NCBI RefSeq assembly: GCF_000428065.1
Contig: NZ_ATZF01000003.1
Span: 186,001 to 250,000, forward strand
Source of the DNA: Shimazuella kribbensis DSM 45090
Lineage (GTDB): Bacteria > Bacillota > Bacilli > Thermoactinomycetales > Thermoactinomycetaceae
Direction: 5' to 3'
Length of the DNA: 64,000 bases
The translations under genes and the position numbers were made by a program. Shown here in pieces: positions 1-8,437 of this stretch. Numbering within the stretch: position 1 is the first letter of the stretch; each line of letters opens with the position of its first letter. The notes beneath the pieces are model-generated. The model saw only the letters and a list, made by a program, of their open reading frames with translations. It was not told where the DNA came from and made no database searches.

Positions 1-221
1 GTAGATTCTTTATGGATCTCTTTGCCATCAAGAAATACCGTTCCTGATTTGGATGGTTGGAGACGAGCGATTGTTTTCAATAACGTGGATTTGCCACATC
101 CATTGGAACCAATAATCGTCGTTATCTTTCCATCAGGAATGTTTAATGTCACATCTTTGACAATCAATTGATTCCCATAGGCTATATGTAATTTTTCAGT
201 CTGGAGTCTTGATGTTGACAT
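1..221 (-). CDS. Iron-siderophore ABC transporter ATPase (5' part only)
   Basis: The first 73 codons of an ATP-binding subunit of the FecE/FhuC type, which powers import of ferric siderophores through a membrane permease; the rest lies beyond the window edge. The Walker A motif GSNGCGKST is visible at about residues 38-46, after the usual beta strands of a nucleotide-binding domain. The ATG at 221 is preceded by an AAGGAGGTGAAAG ribosome site. A Fur-box-like sequence lies about 60 bases upstream, which supports an iron-uptake role and iron repression. The substrate cannot be told from this fragment. Confidence 0.85.
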   Translation of the reverse strand, partial: MSTSRLQTEKLHIAYGNQLIVKDVTLNIPDGKITTIIGSNGCGKSTLLKTIARLQPSKSGTVFLDGKEIHKES

Positions 222-278
222 TTCTTTCACCTCCTTGATGTGTATGTTTTATTTAAAGTTATTACTTGCACTCATTGA

Positions 279-293
279 TGAGAATGATTATCA
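279..293. promoter_or_regulatory. Fur box
   Basis: TGAGAATGATTATCA matches the 7-1-7 Fur consensus TGATAATNATTATCA at 14 of 15 positions counting the free centre. It lies just upstream of the iron ABC ATPase, so iron-dependent repression by Fur is expected. Confidence 0.75.
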
Positions 294-373
294 AACTCAC
301 ATGTATTCTATACTGGTGGTCATATGATGTCAACAGGTATAGAAAGATTTTTCTTTAATATAATTACACTTTA

Positions 374-418
374 AAAGAAGCAACTATTATGTTTTAAATG
401 CATAATAGTTGCTTCTTT
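374..418. terminator. 18-bp perfect hairpin
   Basis: A perfect 18-bp inverted repeat around a 9-base loop, located downstream of the minus-strand gene at 439-756. It probably ends that transcript; the T-rich side is on the minus strand. Confidence 0.65.
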
Positions 419-438
419 CCTCTCTCACTGATGGGCAA

Positions 439-756
439 TTAGCTGTCATTGTTCCCCAACAGTTCCAATCCCAATTCTTTGATCAAAAAACTAGCTTCTT
501 TGTGCTCATATCGTTGTTTCTCTTTTTGATAATCCCAACCACTTTTGATAACATAATCAATCAATCTTGCTGCAATACTGGGCTTATAAAAGTTAATCAA
601 CCAGTTATCTTTCCAAGTAAAATAAAGATCACCATATGATGTTTTGCTATGTAAAGGATAGACACGAAATCTTACAAAGTCAGGCTCTTCATGAATGACA
701 TAAATAAAATCTTTATCATGTACATGGATCTTCTTCTTATGTATATGAGAAGGCAT
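439..756 (-). CDS. Hypothetical protein, 105 aa
   Basis: A soluble, His- and aromatic-rich protein (begins MPSHIHKKKIHVHDKDF) with no signal peptide or membrane segment. I do not recognise the family. The ATG at 756 has an AGGAG about 12 bases upstream, a little far. Codon use matches native genes and a strong hairpin follows the stop, which supports a real single-gene transcript. Its start faces the plus-strand frame at 691-1020, so one of the two annotated starts is probably too long. Confidence 0.6.
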   Translation of the reverse strand: MPSHIHKKKIHVHDKDFIYVIHEEPDFVRFRVYPLHSKTSYGDLYFTWKDNWLINFYKPSIAARLIDYVIKSGWDYQKEKQRYEHKEASFLIKELGLELLGNNDS

Positions 757-1020
757 AAGTCAATCCATCTCCTATCTAAACTATATTTTGAGAAAAGTGA
801 TCTCACTAGTGGAAATGCAGTATTGGGAAAATGGATGGCCATTATTTTTGGAATTGTTTATACTTTTGTAGCCGTTTTAGGACTTTTCATGGATAACATT
901 TTTGGATTGATCATGGTCACTCTACTTATAGAAGTCATTCACTTCGTTGTTGCTATTCTTGCCTCAGTGGTTGATTTTATTGGGAAAAAGTCAATTTCCA
1001 ATCAAAATGCAGCTGTCTAA
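691..1020 (+). CDS. Small membrane protein, DUF4383-like
   Basis: The C-terminal 65 residues form two hydrophobic segments (GIVYTFVAVLGLF and MVTLLIEVIHFVVAILASVV) with an H in the second, a pattern that recalls DUF4383 membrane proteins, though shorter. The true start is unclear: the first 45 codons overlap the divergent gene at 439-756, no good ribosome site is visible, and an internal TTG at 826 or ATG at 835 is plausible. A hairpin terminator follows at 1049. Function unknown. Confidence 0.5.
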   Translation: MNDINKIFIMYMDLLLMYMRRHKSIHLLSKLYFEKSDLTSGNAVLGKWMAIIFGIVYTFVAVLGLFMDNIFGLIMVTLLIEVIHFVVAILASVVDFIGKKSISNQNAAV

Positions 1021-1048
1021 TCCGCTTATGCTCTTATCCTATTGTAAT

Positions 1049-1083
1049 AAAAACTACCTTGTCTATGAGGGCAGGTGGTTTTC
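1049..1083 (+). terminator. Intrinsic terminator
   Basis: Stem AAAAACTACCT paired with AGGTGGTTTT, one G-T pair, followed by T-rich sequence; ends the 691-1020 transcript. Confidence 0.75.
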
Positions 1084-1175
1084 TTCTATTGATAAAACTA
1101 TTGAATAACAAATAGATTTGTATCATTATTAAGAGGAGAGACTGGAAACCGATTTTGCATAAGGAGATAGAAGAT

Positions 1176-1556
1176 ATGTCTGTAAAATTAAATGGCGTGA
1201 GAGTCAACCGCACCGAATTTATGATTTGGCAATACCAAAACAGTATTACCAAGCGGAAAATTTTGCAGACTTGGCGGAAAAATAAGCAAAAATTCCTACA
1301 ATCTTTGATTTGGGATAAAAGTAACGATAACCAATCTCCCCCGTACGCTATTCAATTTTACAAGAGTTTTAAAGCCCTGCTCTTTCAATCCTACCAAGAA
1401 GAATTTCCTGACACAGAACCCGATCTTTCTGAATTGTGTGATTGGTTATCAGATAACGCAACAATCTGTAACTTTATCGAACACAAACGAGATGAACAAA
1501 CATGGCTTGACATTCGAAAGGCCGCAAAAATATTACTCGATGGACGACTCCATTAA
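1176..1556 (+). CDS. Hypothetical protein, 126 aa
   Basis: A soluble protein beginning MSVKLNGVRVNRTEF, rich in Lys, Trp and Gln in its first half and acidic later. The start at 1176 is chosen because AAGGAGA lies 8 bases upstream; the frame itself is open from 1155. It is followed after 47 bases by an HD-domain gene on the same strand, so the two may be cotranscribed. No recognised domain; function unknown. Confidence 0.6.
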   Translation: MSVKLNGVRVNRTEFMIWQYQNSITKRKILQTWRKNKQKFLQSLIWDKSNDNQSPPYAIQFYKSFKALLFQSYQEEFPDTEPDLSELCDWLSDNATICNFIEHKRDEQTWLDIRKAAKILLDGRLH

Positions 1557-1603
1557 GAGACACCTACCTTTCCATCTCATTCCACACAGAGAGGAGATTC
1601 TCG

Positions 1604-2191
1604 TTGGACTTATTTGCTAATGCCAATAAACGCATACCACAAATGACCCGAGAAAAACTAGCAACCTATCTTGATCCAAAGCTTCCTAGATTCCATCATA
1701 TTCTTGGTGTTGTTCGCAATATGGAGCAACTACTCCCCAAAATAACACTTCCCTCTGGCTGGTCAGCACTCCTGATCCAAGCCTCTTACCTTCACGATAT
1801 CGGCTACAGCCCCAAACTTAATCAATACAACTATCATCAACTCGATGGGGCTGTATATGCTGCCGATCAAGGCTTTCCCAAACCGATTATTGCTACCCTC
1901 CTCTTCCATAGTTGTGCGTATGAAGGGGTTTTATATTCCAGACCTGATCTCAAAGAGATATATGAAACGCATCTTCGGAAATTGGATACAGAGGATCAAA
2001 TGTTCATCGACTTGGTGAGTTACTGTGACCTTCATACTTCAGCAAATGGGGAAAAAACAACGTTGAGGGCACGAGTGGATGATGTAGCTGTGCGTTATGG
2101 GAAAGAACATGAGGTGAGCAAGATTATGTCTGCCAATGAGCCTATTTTCGAGGAGATTATCGAGAGGGTTACAAGGATGATAAAGGAATAA
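1604..2191 (+). CDS. HD-domain metal-dependent phosphohydrolase
   Basis: A 195-residue HD-superfamily protein. The metal-binding residues are visible as an N-terminal His pair (RFHHILGV, about residues 30-37), the HD pair in SYLHDIGYSP (about residues 61-70) and a later Asp in LVSYCDLHTS. Such proteins hydrolyse phosphate esters or nucleotides, but the substrate cannot be read from sequence. The start is a TTG at 1604 with GAGGAG 7 bases upstream. It follows the 1176 gene on the same strand and is followed directly by the 3' end of the opposite-strand islet gene. Confidence 0.75.
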   Translation: MDLFANANKRIPQMTREKLATYLDPKLPRFHHILGVVRNMEQLLPKITLPSGWSALLIQASYLHDIGYSPKLNQYNYHQLDGAVYAADQGFPKPIIATLLFHSCAYEGVLYSRPDLKEIYETHLRKLDTEDQMFIDLVSYCDLHTSANGEKTTLRARVDDVAVRYGKEHEVSKIMSANEPIFEEIIERVTRMIKE

Positions 2192-2200
2192 AAGCACTGC

Positions 2201-2229
2201 CCCCCTCACCACTGGATGTGATGAGGGGG
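2201..2229. terminator. 3' hairpin of islet A
   Basis: CCCCCTCA and TGAGGGGG form an 8-bp G+C-rich stem between convergent genes. It lacks a clear T-tract directly after the stem and resembles the hairpins that end the other high-G+C islets. Confidence 0.65.
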
Positions 2230-2243
2230 ACTTAAGTCAGCAA

Positions 2244-3074
2244 CTACAGCACGGGAGGCTCATCGATAACGACTCCCTCGAAGGAGTTCGGATCGAGTTC
2301 CCTCCACTGTGCCATATATGCCTCCTTGAATCGCTCGGCATCCTGCTTCACGTTCTCGTAGACACCGTCGGCCGGCTCCATCTGTCCAGTCGACATCTTG
2401 ATCGGATCACCGAAATGGACATGCCGCAGAGGCTTACGGTACCAAGCAGTGATTACGCCGAAGAACTTCTTGAAGAATCCCCCGCTCATCACCTTGCGAG
2501 CACCGAACTGGAACACCGGAATGATGACGACGCCCGTTGCATACTGGAGGAGAATCACACCAACCCGAAACTTCCCGGGTTCTCGGTCGAATGATTCCTT
2601 CCAGTGAGGAATAAGCCCTTCCGGGTAGATGCCCAGAATGCCACCCTTACGAGCGCGACGATCCTTACGGAAGATACTCAGGAAACCACCCTTACGAGAG
2701 TGATCCTTGAGCAAGTGCTTCTTCGCGGGCAGAAGGGAATTCTTCGCCTTCTTGCGATTCTTTCGGCGAACCGGAATGAAGTTTCCGAACCAGAAAATCC
2801 AGAACAGAACAGGGTTCCACCACAGGGTTGACTTCGCCATGAACTTGGTCTTCAGTCCAAGGACAACACCTGCGAACTCCACCGTCGGCGGATCCGGGTA
2901 AGCCGAGTGGTTCGGGGCGAGAATCCCCGCCTCCCCGCTTTCCAGCCACTTCTGTGCCTCGTCAGAAACCGTGATCCGAAGGTTCCCACCCATCAGGAAA
3001 TGGAGGAATCTCCTCGGGAGATGCTCGAACGTCCTGAAGGACGAATTCACTTCACGTGGGTCGATTACTCTCAT
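2244..3074 (-). CDS. PlsC-like acyltransferase (islet A)
   Basis: A 276-residue lysophospholipid acyltransferase family protein. The catalytic H-x4-D motif is NHSAYPD at residues 55-61 and the acyl-acceptor motif is YPEGLIPH in the middle of the protein. A long Lys/Arg-rich insert separates them. It has no strong membrane anchor apart from a hydrophobic stretch near residue 90. The family transfers acyl chains to 1-acyl-glycerol-3-phosphate or similar; the exact substrate is unknown. Base composition is about 53-55% G+C with C/G-ending codons, unlike both neighbours. It has its own -10 box (GATAAT near 3114-3119), a GAGAGG ribosome site and a hairpin at 2201. Probably acquired by transfer. 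Confidence 0.8.
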   Translation of the reverse strand: MRVIDPREVNSSFRTFEHLPRRFLHFLMGGNLRITVSDEAQKWLESGEAGILAPNHSAYPDPPTVEFAGVVLGLKTKFMAKSTLWWNPVLFWIFWFGNFIPVRRKNRKKAKNSLLPAKKHLLKDHSRKGGFLSIFRKDRRARKGGILGIYPEGLIPHWKESFDREPGKFRVGVILLQYATGVVIIPVFQFGARKVMSGGFFKKFFGVITAWYRKPLRHVHFGDPIKMSTGQMEPADGVYENVKQDAERFKEAYMAQWRELDPNSFEGVVIDEPPVL

Positions 3075-3233
3075 TGCAACCTCTCGAGTCGTGATTTGCA
3101 GAGCTAAATATAGATTATCATATACTGTGACAATAGTACTACTACACTTAACATTTCGAATCGAAATTTTTTATCGATATTGGCCTTTTCGCTTTATTTT
3201 GGGGTAAGATCGAGTAGAAAGGATGGAAGAAAC

Positions 3234-4976
3234 TTGAAATTGACAATCGAACAAATCCGCAGAAGAATAGCGGTTGCTAGTAAACGTGAATCTGCTGACT
3301 TGGTGATCACCAATGGAAAAATTATTGATGTGTTTAACTTAGAAATTATCCATGGCGATATTGCCATTGTAGATGGGTCTATCGTCGGGATTGGGAATTA
3401 TCAAGGGAAAGAAGTAGTGGATGCCAAACAGTCTTACATAGCTCCTGGTTTTATCGATGCCCATGTACATATCGAATCTTCGATGGTCCCTCCCCAAGCA
3501 TTTGCTGAAGTAGTCCTGCCGCATGGCGTCACATCGATCATTACCGATCCCCATGAAATTGCGAATGTAGCGGGACAAGATGGGATTTCCTTCATGTTAC
3601 ATGAATCCGAAAATGTCCCGCTCGATATTTTCTTTATGCTGCCATCGAGTGTTCCTTGCACAAGTTTTGAAAATGCTGGAGCAACCCTGCATGCCAACGA
3701 TTTGGAACCTTTTTTTGTTCATCCAAGGGTACTGGGGCTGGCAGAAGTGATGGACTATCCTGCCGTTTTGCAAGGTGAGGAACATATGATGGAGAAAATA
3801 GCAGCTGCGTGGAAACAGCAAGCCTCCATTGACGGACATGCTGCTGGCCTATCCCTTGATGCCATCAATGTGTACCGAAGTGCTGGTATTTCAACCGATC
3901 ATGAGTGTATTTCTCCGCAAGAAGCGATGGAAAGAATACAACGAGGGATGTATGTCTTGATTCGAGAGGGATCAGTCGCAAAAGATTTATCATCCCTGAT
4001 ATCAGCAGTAAATGAAAAAAATGCAAGACGTTTTGCGTTTTGCACCGATGACAAACACTTGGATGATCTGTTGACAGAAGGTAGTATCGATCACAATGTT
4101 CGACTTGCTATCAAACAAGGTTTACATCCTTTATTAGCGATTCAGTTAGCATCTTTGAATGCAGCAGAATGTTATGGTCTAAAACAAAAAGGTGCGATTG
4201 CCCCAGGATATGAGGCAGATTTTGTACTATTTGATGACCTTCACGACATTCAGATTCAACAAGTATTCAAAGCAGGTAAGTTGGTAGCTCAACATGGAAA
4301 AATGGTCCAAGCATCATCACGTACAAAAATCGATATACCAACAAATATTTCGCATACGGTTCATCTGCCAAAAATCAAAACCACTGATTTGCAAATCCCA
4401 ATTATGGAATCAAAAGCAAATGTTATTGGGATTGAGCCAAATAGTTTGGTCACTCATCATCTCATACAAGATGTAAAGGTTAAACAGGGGTTTTTCGTAC
4501 CTGACACTGAAAATGATCAATTAAAAATCGCCGTCATCGAACGCCATCACCTGACAGGCAATATAGGATTAGGCATCGTTTCTGGGCTCGGGCTTACTGA
4601 TGGAGCGATTGCCTCTACGGTAGCTCATGATTCGCATAACCTTGTAGTAGCAGGTACCAATGATCACGATATGTTTGCAGCGATCAAAGCTATCCACCAT
4701 ATGCAGGGTGGATTGGTGGTAGTGAAAAATCAAAACATATTGGCTTCTCTTCCGCTTGAAATCGCTGGTCTTATGTCTAATCGACCTTATGAAGAGATCA
4801 ACAACAACCTCAACAATCTTCATCAAGCTCTGCATCAATTGAATGCACCAACTCTTTTTAATCCATTTTTAACATTAGCATTTCTCTGTCTGCCTGTGAT
4901 CCCTGCGATCAAATTAACCGATAAAGGCCTATTTGATGTCACTACGTTTCAACATATTTCCGTGTCTGTTCTCTAA
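3234..4976 (+). CDS. ade: Adenine deaminase
   Basis: A 580-residue adenine deaminase (AdeC type), which converts adenine to hypoxanthine in purine salvage. The amidohydrolase metal motif HVHIESS follows a typical N-terminal sheet (ADLVITNGKIIDVF), and HGVTSIITDPHEIANV and CTDDKHLDD are the conserved family blocks. The long C-terminal domain after residue 400 is typical. I start at TTG 3234, with GGATGGA upstream, because this matches the family N-terminus; the frame is open further upstream into the promoter region. Single-gene unit with a terminator after the stop. Confidence 0.92.
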   Translation: MKLTIEQIRRRIAVASKRESADLVITNGKIIDVFNLEIIHGDIAIVDGSIVGIGNYQGKEVVDAKQSYIAPGFIDAHVHIESSMVPPQAFAEVVLPHGVTSIITDPHEIANVAGQDGISFMLHESENVPLDIFFMLPSSVPCTSFENAGATLHANDLEPFFVHPRVLGLAEVMDYPAVLQGEEHMMEKIAAAWKQQASIDGHAAGLSLDAINVYRSAGISTDHECISPQEAMERIQRGMYVLIREGSVAKDLSSLISAVNEKNARRFAFCTDDKHLDDLLTEGSIDHNVRLAIKQGLHPLLAIQLASLNAAECYGLKQKGAIAPGYEADFVLFDDLHDIQIQQVFKAGKLVAQHGKMVQASSRTKIDIPTNISHTVHLPKIKTTDLQIPIMESKANVIGIEPNSLVTHHLIQDVKVKQGFFVPDTENDQLKIAVIERHHLTGNIGLGIVSGLGLTDGAIASTVAHDSHNLVVAGTNDHDMFAAIKAIHHMQGGLVVVKNQNILASLPLEIAGLMSNRPYEEINNNLNNLHQALHQLNAPTLFNPFLTLAFLCLPVIPAIKLTDKGLFDVTTFQHISVSVL

Positions 4977-4979
4977 GGT

Positions 4980-5000
4980 AAAATATCGCTTCGATATTTT
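4980..5000 (+). terminator. Terminator after ade
   Basis: AAAATATCG / CGATATTTT inverted repeat with a 3-base loop directly after the ade stop, ending in T-rich sequence. Confidence 0.6.
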
Positions 5001-5007
5001 CTAGAAC

Positions 5008-5051
5008 GAAACAAAAAATCCCAGTATTTAAAAATGGGGATTTTTTGTTTC
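5008..5051. terminator. Bidirectional terminator
   Basis: GAAACAAAAAATCCC pairs with GGGATTTTTTGTTTC, giving A- and T-tracts on both sides. It serves ade on the plus strand and the Nudix gene on the minus strand. Confidence 0.85.
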
Positions 5052-5540
5052 ACCACCTAAAACAAAACGAATGAGTCCTAACCGATGTTGAAAATTGGGC
5101 AGTTGTGCTACTTGATCAAAGGAAAAGAAATCTCTTCCATATGTCTCGCTATCTCCTTCAAACTCACAAATCTCCTTTACTTCTGCATGAAAATGAACTT
5201 GATAACTCTCGGGATAAGGATATTGATAATTTTTTGGTTTGTCAGCTAACACCTCTAATTTCTGATATCCCACAAGAGTTGGTTGGTATATCCGTACCTT
5301 TGTCTCCTCAAATACTTCTCTTTCCAGTGCTTCCATGAGCCCCTCGCCATTATCCACATGTCCTCCAGGAAGATCCCAACCACGATACAAATGAGCTACT
5401 AATACTTTACCTTTATAAGTAACCACACCAAATACAGTAGTTATTTTTCCTATTGGAGGTAGCGTGGAAGACAATACTTCAGAGACTACATTCGGTTTTG
5501 GCAGCCAAGAAATATTTTGAAACGATTGCAAAATTTCCAT
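5028..5540 (-). CDS. Nudix hydrolase
   Basis: A 170-residue Nudix protein. The Nudix box runs from about residue 60 (GHVDNGEGLMEALE then REVFEET), with the Gly, the Glu residues and the REVxEE core that bind the divalent metal. The N-terminal 30 residues precede a GVVTYKGKVLVAHL strand. The family cleaves nucleoside diphosphates linked to other groups; the RGWDLPGGHVDNGE context resembles general housecleaning members. Its own substrate is unknown. The gene is alone on the minus strand and divergent from the phospholipid operon at 5657. Confidence 0.85.
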   Translation of the reverse strand: MEILQSFQNISWLPKPNVVSEVLSSTLPPIGKITTVFGVVTYKGKVLVAHLYRGWDLPGGHVDNGEGLMEALEREVFEETKVRIYQPTLVGYQKLEVLADKPKNYQYPYPESYQVHFHAEVKEICEFEGDSETYGRDFFSFDQVAQLPNFQHRLGLIRFVLGGETKNPHF

Positions 5541-5656
5541 CTTTGCGACTCCTCTTCAAAAAAGTTGAATCTAGGTGGACACGCTTATTTCAAGTATATG
5601 TTTTTATGCTATTATGAATTGAAAAGTAACACAAATAACGATAAAAGAGGAGAAAA

Positions 5657-6268
5657 ATGATAAGTATTTATGAGCTAAAACCAAAGTTCCAAAATCTACT
5701 CCGACCTTTGGTAAAAAAACTAGCTAACATAGGCGTTACCGCAAATCAAGTTACTGTTTTTGCGATGCTATTATCGATCGCAACAGGATTCGTTGTATAT
5801 GCTTTTTCTACTAATCATCCACTCATTTTTATTATTGTACCGATTGTTCTTTTTGTTCGTATGGCCTTAAATGCGATTGATGGCATGCTGGCTCGAGAAC
5901 ATCATATGAAATCGAACCTCGGAAATTTTTTAAACGAACTTGGTGATGTTATATCGGACACTGCACTATATCTCCCTTTCCTTTCTCTCACAGGTATCTC
6001 GGCACCTCTCCTACTCACTGTCATTTTCCTTTCCATTCTCAGTGAGATGACTGGAATTATGGGAGTAGTGATTGGAGCTACTCGACGATACGATGGGCCA
6101 ATGGGTAAAAGCGATCGAGCATTTGTCTTTGGTGTGCTTGCCATTTTATTTACTTGTGGTATTTCTGCTGGTATGTGGACAAGCAGCGTTTTTGTACTCA
6201 TCATCATCTTGATACTTCTCAATATTTACTTTCGAATCGTTCGTGCATTAAGGGAGGCTAAACATTGA
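5657..6268 (+). CDS. CDP-alcohol phosphatidyltransferase (YnbA-like)
   Basis: A 203-residue multi-pass membrane enzyme. The family motif DGxxAR is seen as DGMLAREHH at about residue 75, but the following GxxxDxxxD is GNFLNELGD, with Asn in place of the first Asp, followed by ISD. I recall the NELGDVISD form from Escherichia coli YnbA. The family joins a CDP-activated lipid to an alcohol. The next genes are a CDP-diglyceride synthase and an acyltransferase, so the cluster resembles ynbABC. The start is an ATG with GAGGAG upstream. The stop overlaps the next start by 4 bases. Confidence 0.85.
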   Translation: MISIYELKPKFQNLLRPLVKKLANIGVTANQVTVFAMLLSIATGFVVYAFSTNHPLIFIIVPIVLFVRMALNAIDGMLAREHHMKSNLGNFLNELGDVISDTALYLPFLSLTGISAPLLLTVIFLSILSEMTGIMGVVIGATRRYDGPMGKSDRAFVFGVLAILFTCGISAGMWTSSVFVLIIILILLNIYFRIVRALREAKH

Positions 6269-7200
6269 ACGATATCCCACAAGGTTTATTGACCGTATTT
6301 ATTGGTATTTTTGTTGTACTTGTTGTCGCAAGCATCATTACGTTTATTTTGACAAAATCAAAACCAGACAAAGACTTCACGGAATTGGTATTACGTATTA
6401 AATCATGGTGGATGATGGCTGTTCTTTTCTCCATTGCCATATTAATCAACCGAAATATCTCCATCCTATTTTTCGCATTTCTCAGCTTTCTAGCCTTAAA
6501 AGAATATTTTACGCTAATACCTACAAGTCGATCTCATCGATTGGTACTCTTTTTCGCTTATTTATCTATCCCTGTACAATTTTACTGGATCTTTATCAAT
6601 TGGTATGGGATGTTCATTATTTTCATCCCTGTTTATATGTTTTTGCTCATTCCGCTCGTGCTCATCTTCATTGGGGAAAACAAAGGATTTTTAAAATCTG
6701 TTGGCTCTGTGCATTGGGGCATGATGATGATGTTATTTGGACTTAGCCACATCTCTTTTTTGCTTGTGCTCCCTCCCGAAAATGCAGCAGGAGCAGGCGG
6801 AGCTGGACTAATTTTATACTTAGTAGTACTCACACAAGGAAATGATGTTGCTCAATATTTGTGGGGGAAAATGTTTGGCAGACATAAAGTAGTGCCAAAA
6901 GTTAGTCCCAACAAAACATGGGAAGGTCTTATTGGCGGAGTCGCTACTACCATTGCACTAGCTTTTTTGTTAGCCCCGTATCTTACACCACTAAGTCCCT
7001 TACACATTTTATTTTCGGGAATCATCATAGGAGTAGGTGGATTTATTGGAGATGTCAATATTTCTGCGCTGAAACGAGATATTGGAGTCAAGGACAGCGG
7101 GACAAGCCTTCCTGGGCATGGGGGTATATTGGATCGAATTGATAGCCTAACTTTTACAGCCCCAATGTTTTTCCATTTTATACGCTATCTATATTTCTAA
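6265..7200 (+). CDS. Phosphatidate cytidylyltransferase (CdsA/YnbB family)
   Basis: A 311-residue membrane enzyme that makes CDP-diacylglycerol from phosphatidic acid and CTP. Eight or so hydrophobic segments are followed by the complete family signature near the C-terminus: SALKRDIGVKDSG, then PGHGGILDRID. The upstream block KVSPNKTWEGLIGG is also conserved. The start is a TTG that overlaps the preceding stop (TTGA) with AAGGGAGG upstream, so translation is coupled. A second copy of cdsA would normally sit in the main phospholipid operon; this one is probably dedicated to the neighbouring YnbA-like enzyme. Confidence 0.88.
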   Translation: MNDIPQGLLTVFIGIFVVLVVASIITFILTKSKPDKDFTELVLRIKSWWMMAVLFSIAILINRNISILFFAFLSFLALKEYFTLIPTSRSHRLVLFFAYLSIPVQFYWIFINWYGMFIIFIPVYMFLLIPLVLIFIGENKGFLKSVGSVHWGMMMMLFGLSHISFLLVLPPENAAGAGGAGLILYLVVLTQGNDVAQYLWGKMFGRHKVVPKVSPNKTWEGLIGGVATTIALAFLLAPYLTPLSPLHILFSGIIIGVGGFIGDVNISALKRDIGVKDSGTSLPGHGGILDRIDSLTFTAPMFFHFIRYLYF

Positions 7201-7254
7201 AGGAAAGGTGGATCGGTAGATATCTTTCCAATCGGGATAGGTTCTACCCTGTAT

Positions 7255-7896
7255 GTGGCGAATATTCTTCGTTTGTTATTCTCAATACTGTTGATACGTC
7301 CCCTTATTCTCATCGTGTTAGGTATAAGTGGAAGATACCGATTTCGGCTTCCAAAAAAAGGGCCAGCTATTATCGTAGCCAATCATAATTCTCATTTGGA
7401 TACTTTGGTATTGATGACCCTGTTTCCTCTAACCTTAACCAATCGAATACGGCCTGTAGCTGCTGCTGATTATTTTCTGAAAAATCGCTTTCTCGCTTGG
7501 TTTTCGTTGAATATCATGAATATTATACCGATCCAACGAACGGGAGCTAAAAAAATAGATGATTTGTTTGCTGGTGTTCATGAAGCACTTGCAAATGGGG
7601 ATATTGTCATTCTTTATCCTGAAGGAAGTCGCGGAGAACCAGAAAAACTTCAAAACTATAAATCTGGAATCTTTCACTTAAGTCGTGGATGTCCAGACGT
7701 ACCGATCTACCCTACGTTTATGCATGGACTTGGCAAGGCATTGCCAAAAGGAGATTTTGTTTTAGTCCCCTTTCAGTGTCATGTAACAGTAGGTGATCCA
7801 TTTTATTGGAATCCTCAAAAGAAAGAATTTATGCGTGAATTAAATAACCGAATGGAGGATCTAGCAAATGAGGGGGATTTTCCGCCATGGGAATGA
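7255..7896 (+). CDS. PlsC-like acyltransferase (YnbC position)
   Basis: A 213-residue acyltransferase with catalytic NHNSHLD at residues 43-49 and substrate motif YPEGSRGEP at about 114-122. A hydrophobic N-terminus (residues 8-24) anchors it in the membrane. Start chosen as GTG 7255 although the ribosome site is weak; the frame is open right back to the stop of the cytidylyltransferase gene and is in the same phase, so translational readthrough or reinitiation is conceivable. It overlaps the next gene by 10 bases. It should supply or remodel acyl chains for the lipid made by the two upstream enzymes. Confidence 0.82.
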   Translation: MANILRLLFSILLIRPLILIVLGISGRYRFRLPKKGPAIIVANHNSHLDTLVLMTLFPLTLTNRIRPVAAADYFLKNRFLAWFSLNIMNIIPIQRTGAKKIDDLFAGVHEALANGDIVILYPEGSRGEPEKLQNYKSGIFHLSRGCPDVPIYPTFMHGLGKALPKGDFVLVPFQCHVTVGDPFYWNPQKKEFMRELNNRMEDLANEGDFPPWE

Positions 7897-8426
7897 TAAT
7901 CGCTAGTCTTCTATGGGGGTTTGGAGAAGCAACCCTCTTCTTTATTATCCCTGATGTTTTGTTATCTGCTATTGCTTTGCACAGCGGAAAAAAAGCTATT
8001 TTTGCCTGTATTTATGCGCTTATCGGAGCATTGATTGGCGGGTCTATCCTCTATGCTTGGGGAGCTTATCAGCCTAGTGAAAGTGCATCTATCATCGAAA
8101 AAGTTCCAGCAATTGATTCTGCGATGATGCAGGAAGTAAAGACAAGCCTTACTAACGAAGGGCTGCTAGCTATGGTACTAGGACCAACCAAAGGTATCCC
8201 TTATAAAATTTATGCCATAACCGCACATGGAGTAGGAATCTCCTATGGGGCGTTCTTAGCAGCCAGTATTCCTGCACGTTTTATTCGATTCTTTGTCGTC
8301 ACCATGTTGACAGGCTTGATCAGTACCTATGTACTAAAAAAACAGAGCCTAAAAGTGAAATACTACATTTGGGCTCTTGCTTGGTTGATCATCTACTTCT
8401 TTTATTTTTGGAATAACCCATCTTGA
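7887..8426 (+). CDS. YqaA-type membrane protein
   Basis: A 179-residue integral membrane protein with four to five hydrophobic segments. The start (GFGEATLFFIIPDVLL) and the central GPTKGIPYKIYAI and ASIPARFIRF blocks resemble the YqaA/DedA (VTT) group, thought to move or flip lipids. The ATG at 7887 has AGGGGG about 10 bases upstream and lies inside the acyltransferase gene, so it is the last gene of the phospholipid operon. The precise transport role is inference. Confidence 0.65.
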   Translation: MGMIIASLLWGFGEATLFFIIPDVLLSAIALHSGKKAIFACIYALIGALIGGSILYAWGAYQPSESASIIEKVPAIDSAMMQEVKTSLTNEGLLAMVLGPTKGIPYKIYAITAHGVGISYGAFLAASIPARFIRFFVVTMLTGLISTYVLKKQSLKVKYYIWALAWLIIYFFYFWNNPS

Positions 8427-8437
8427 TTTCCTATCAT

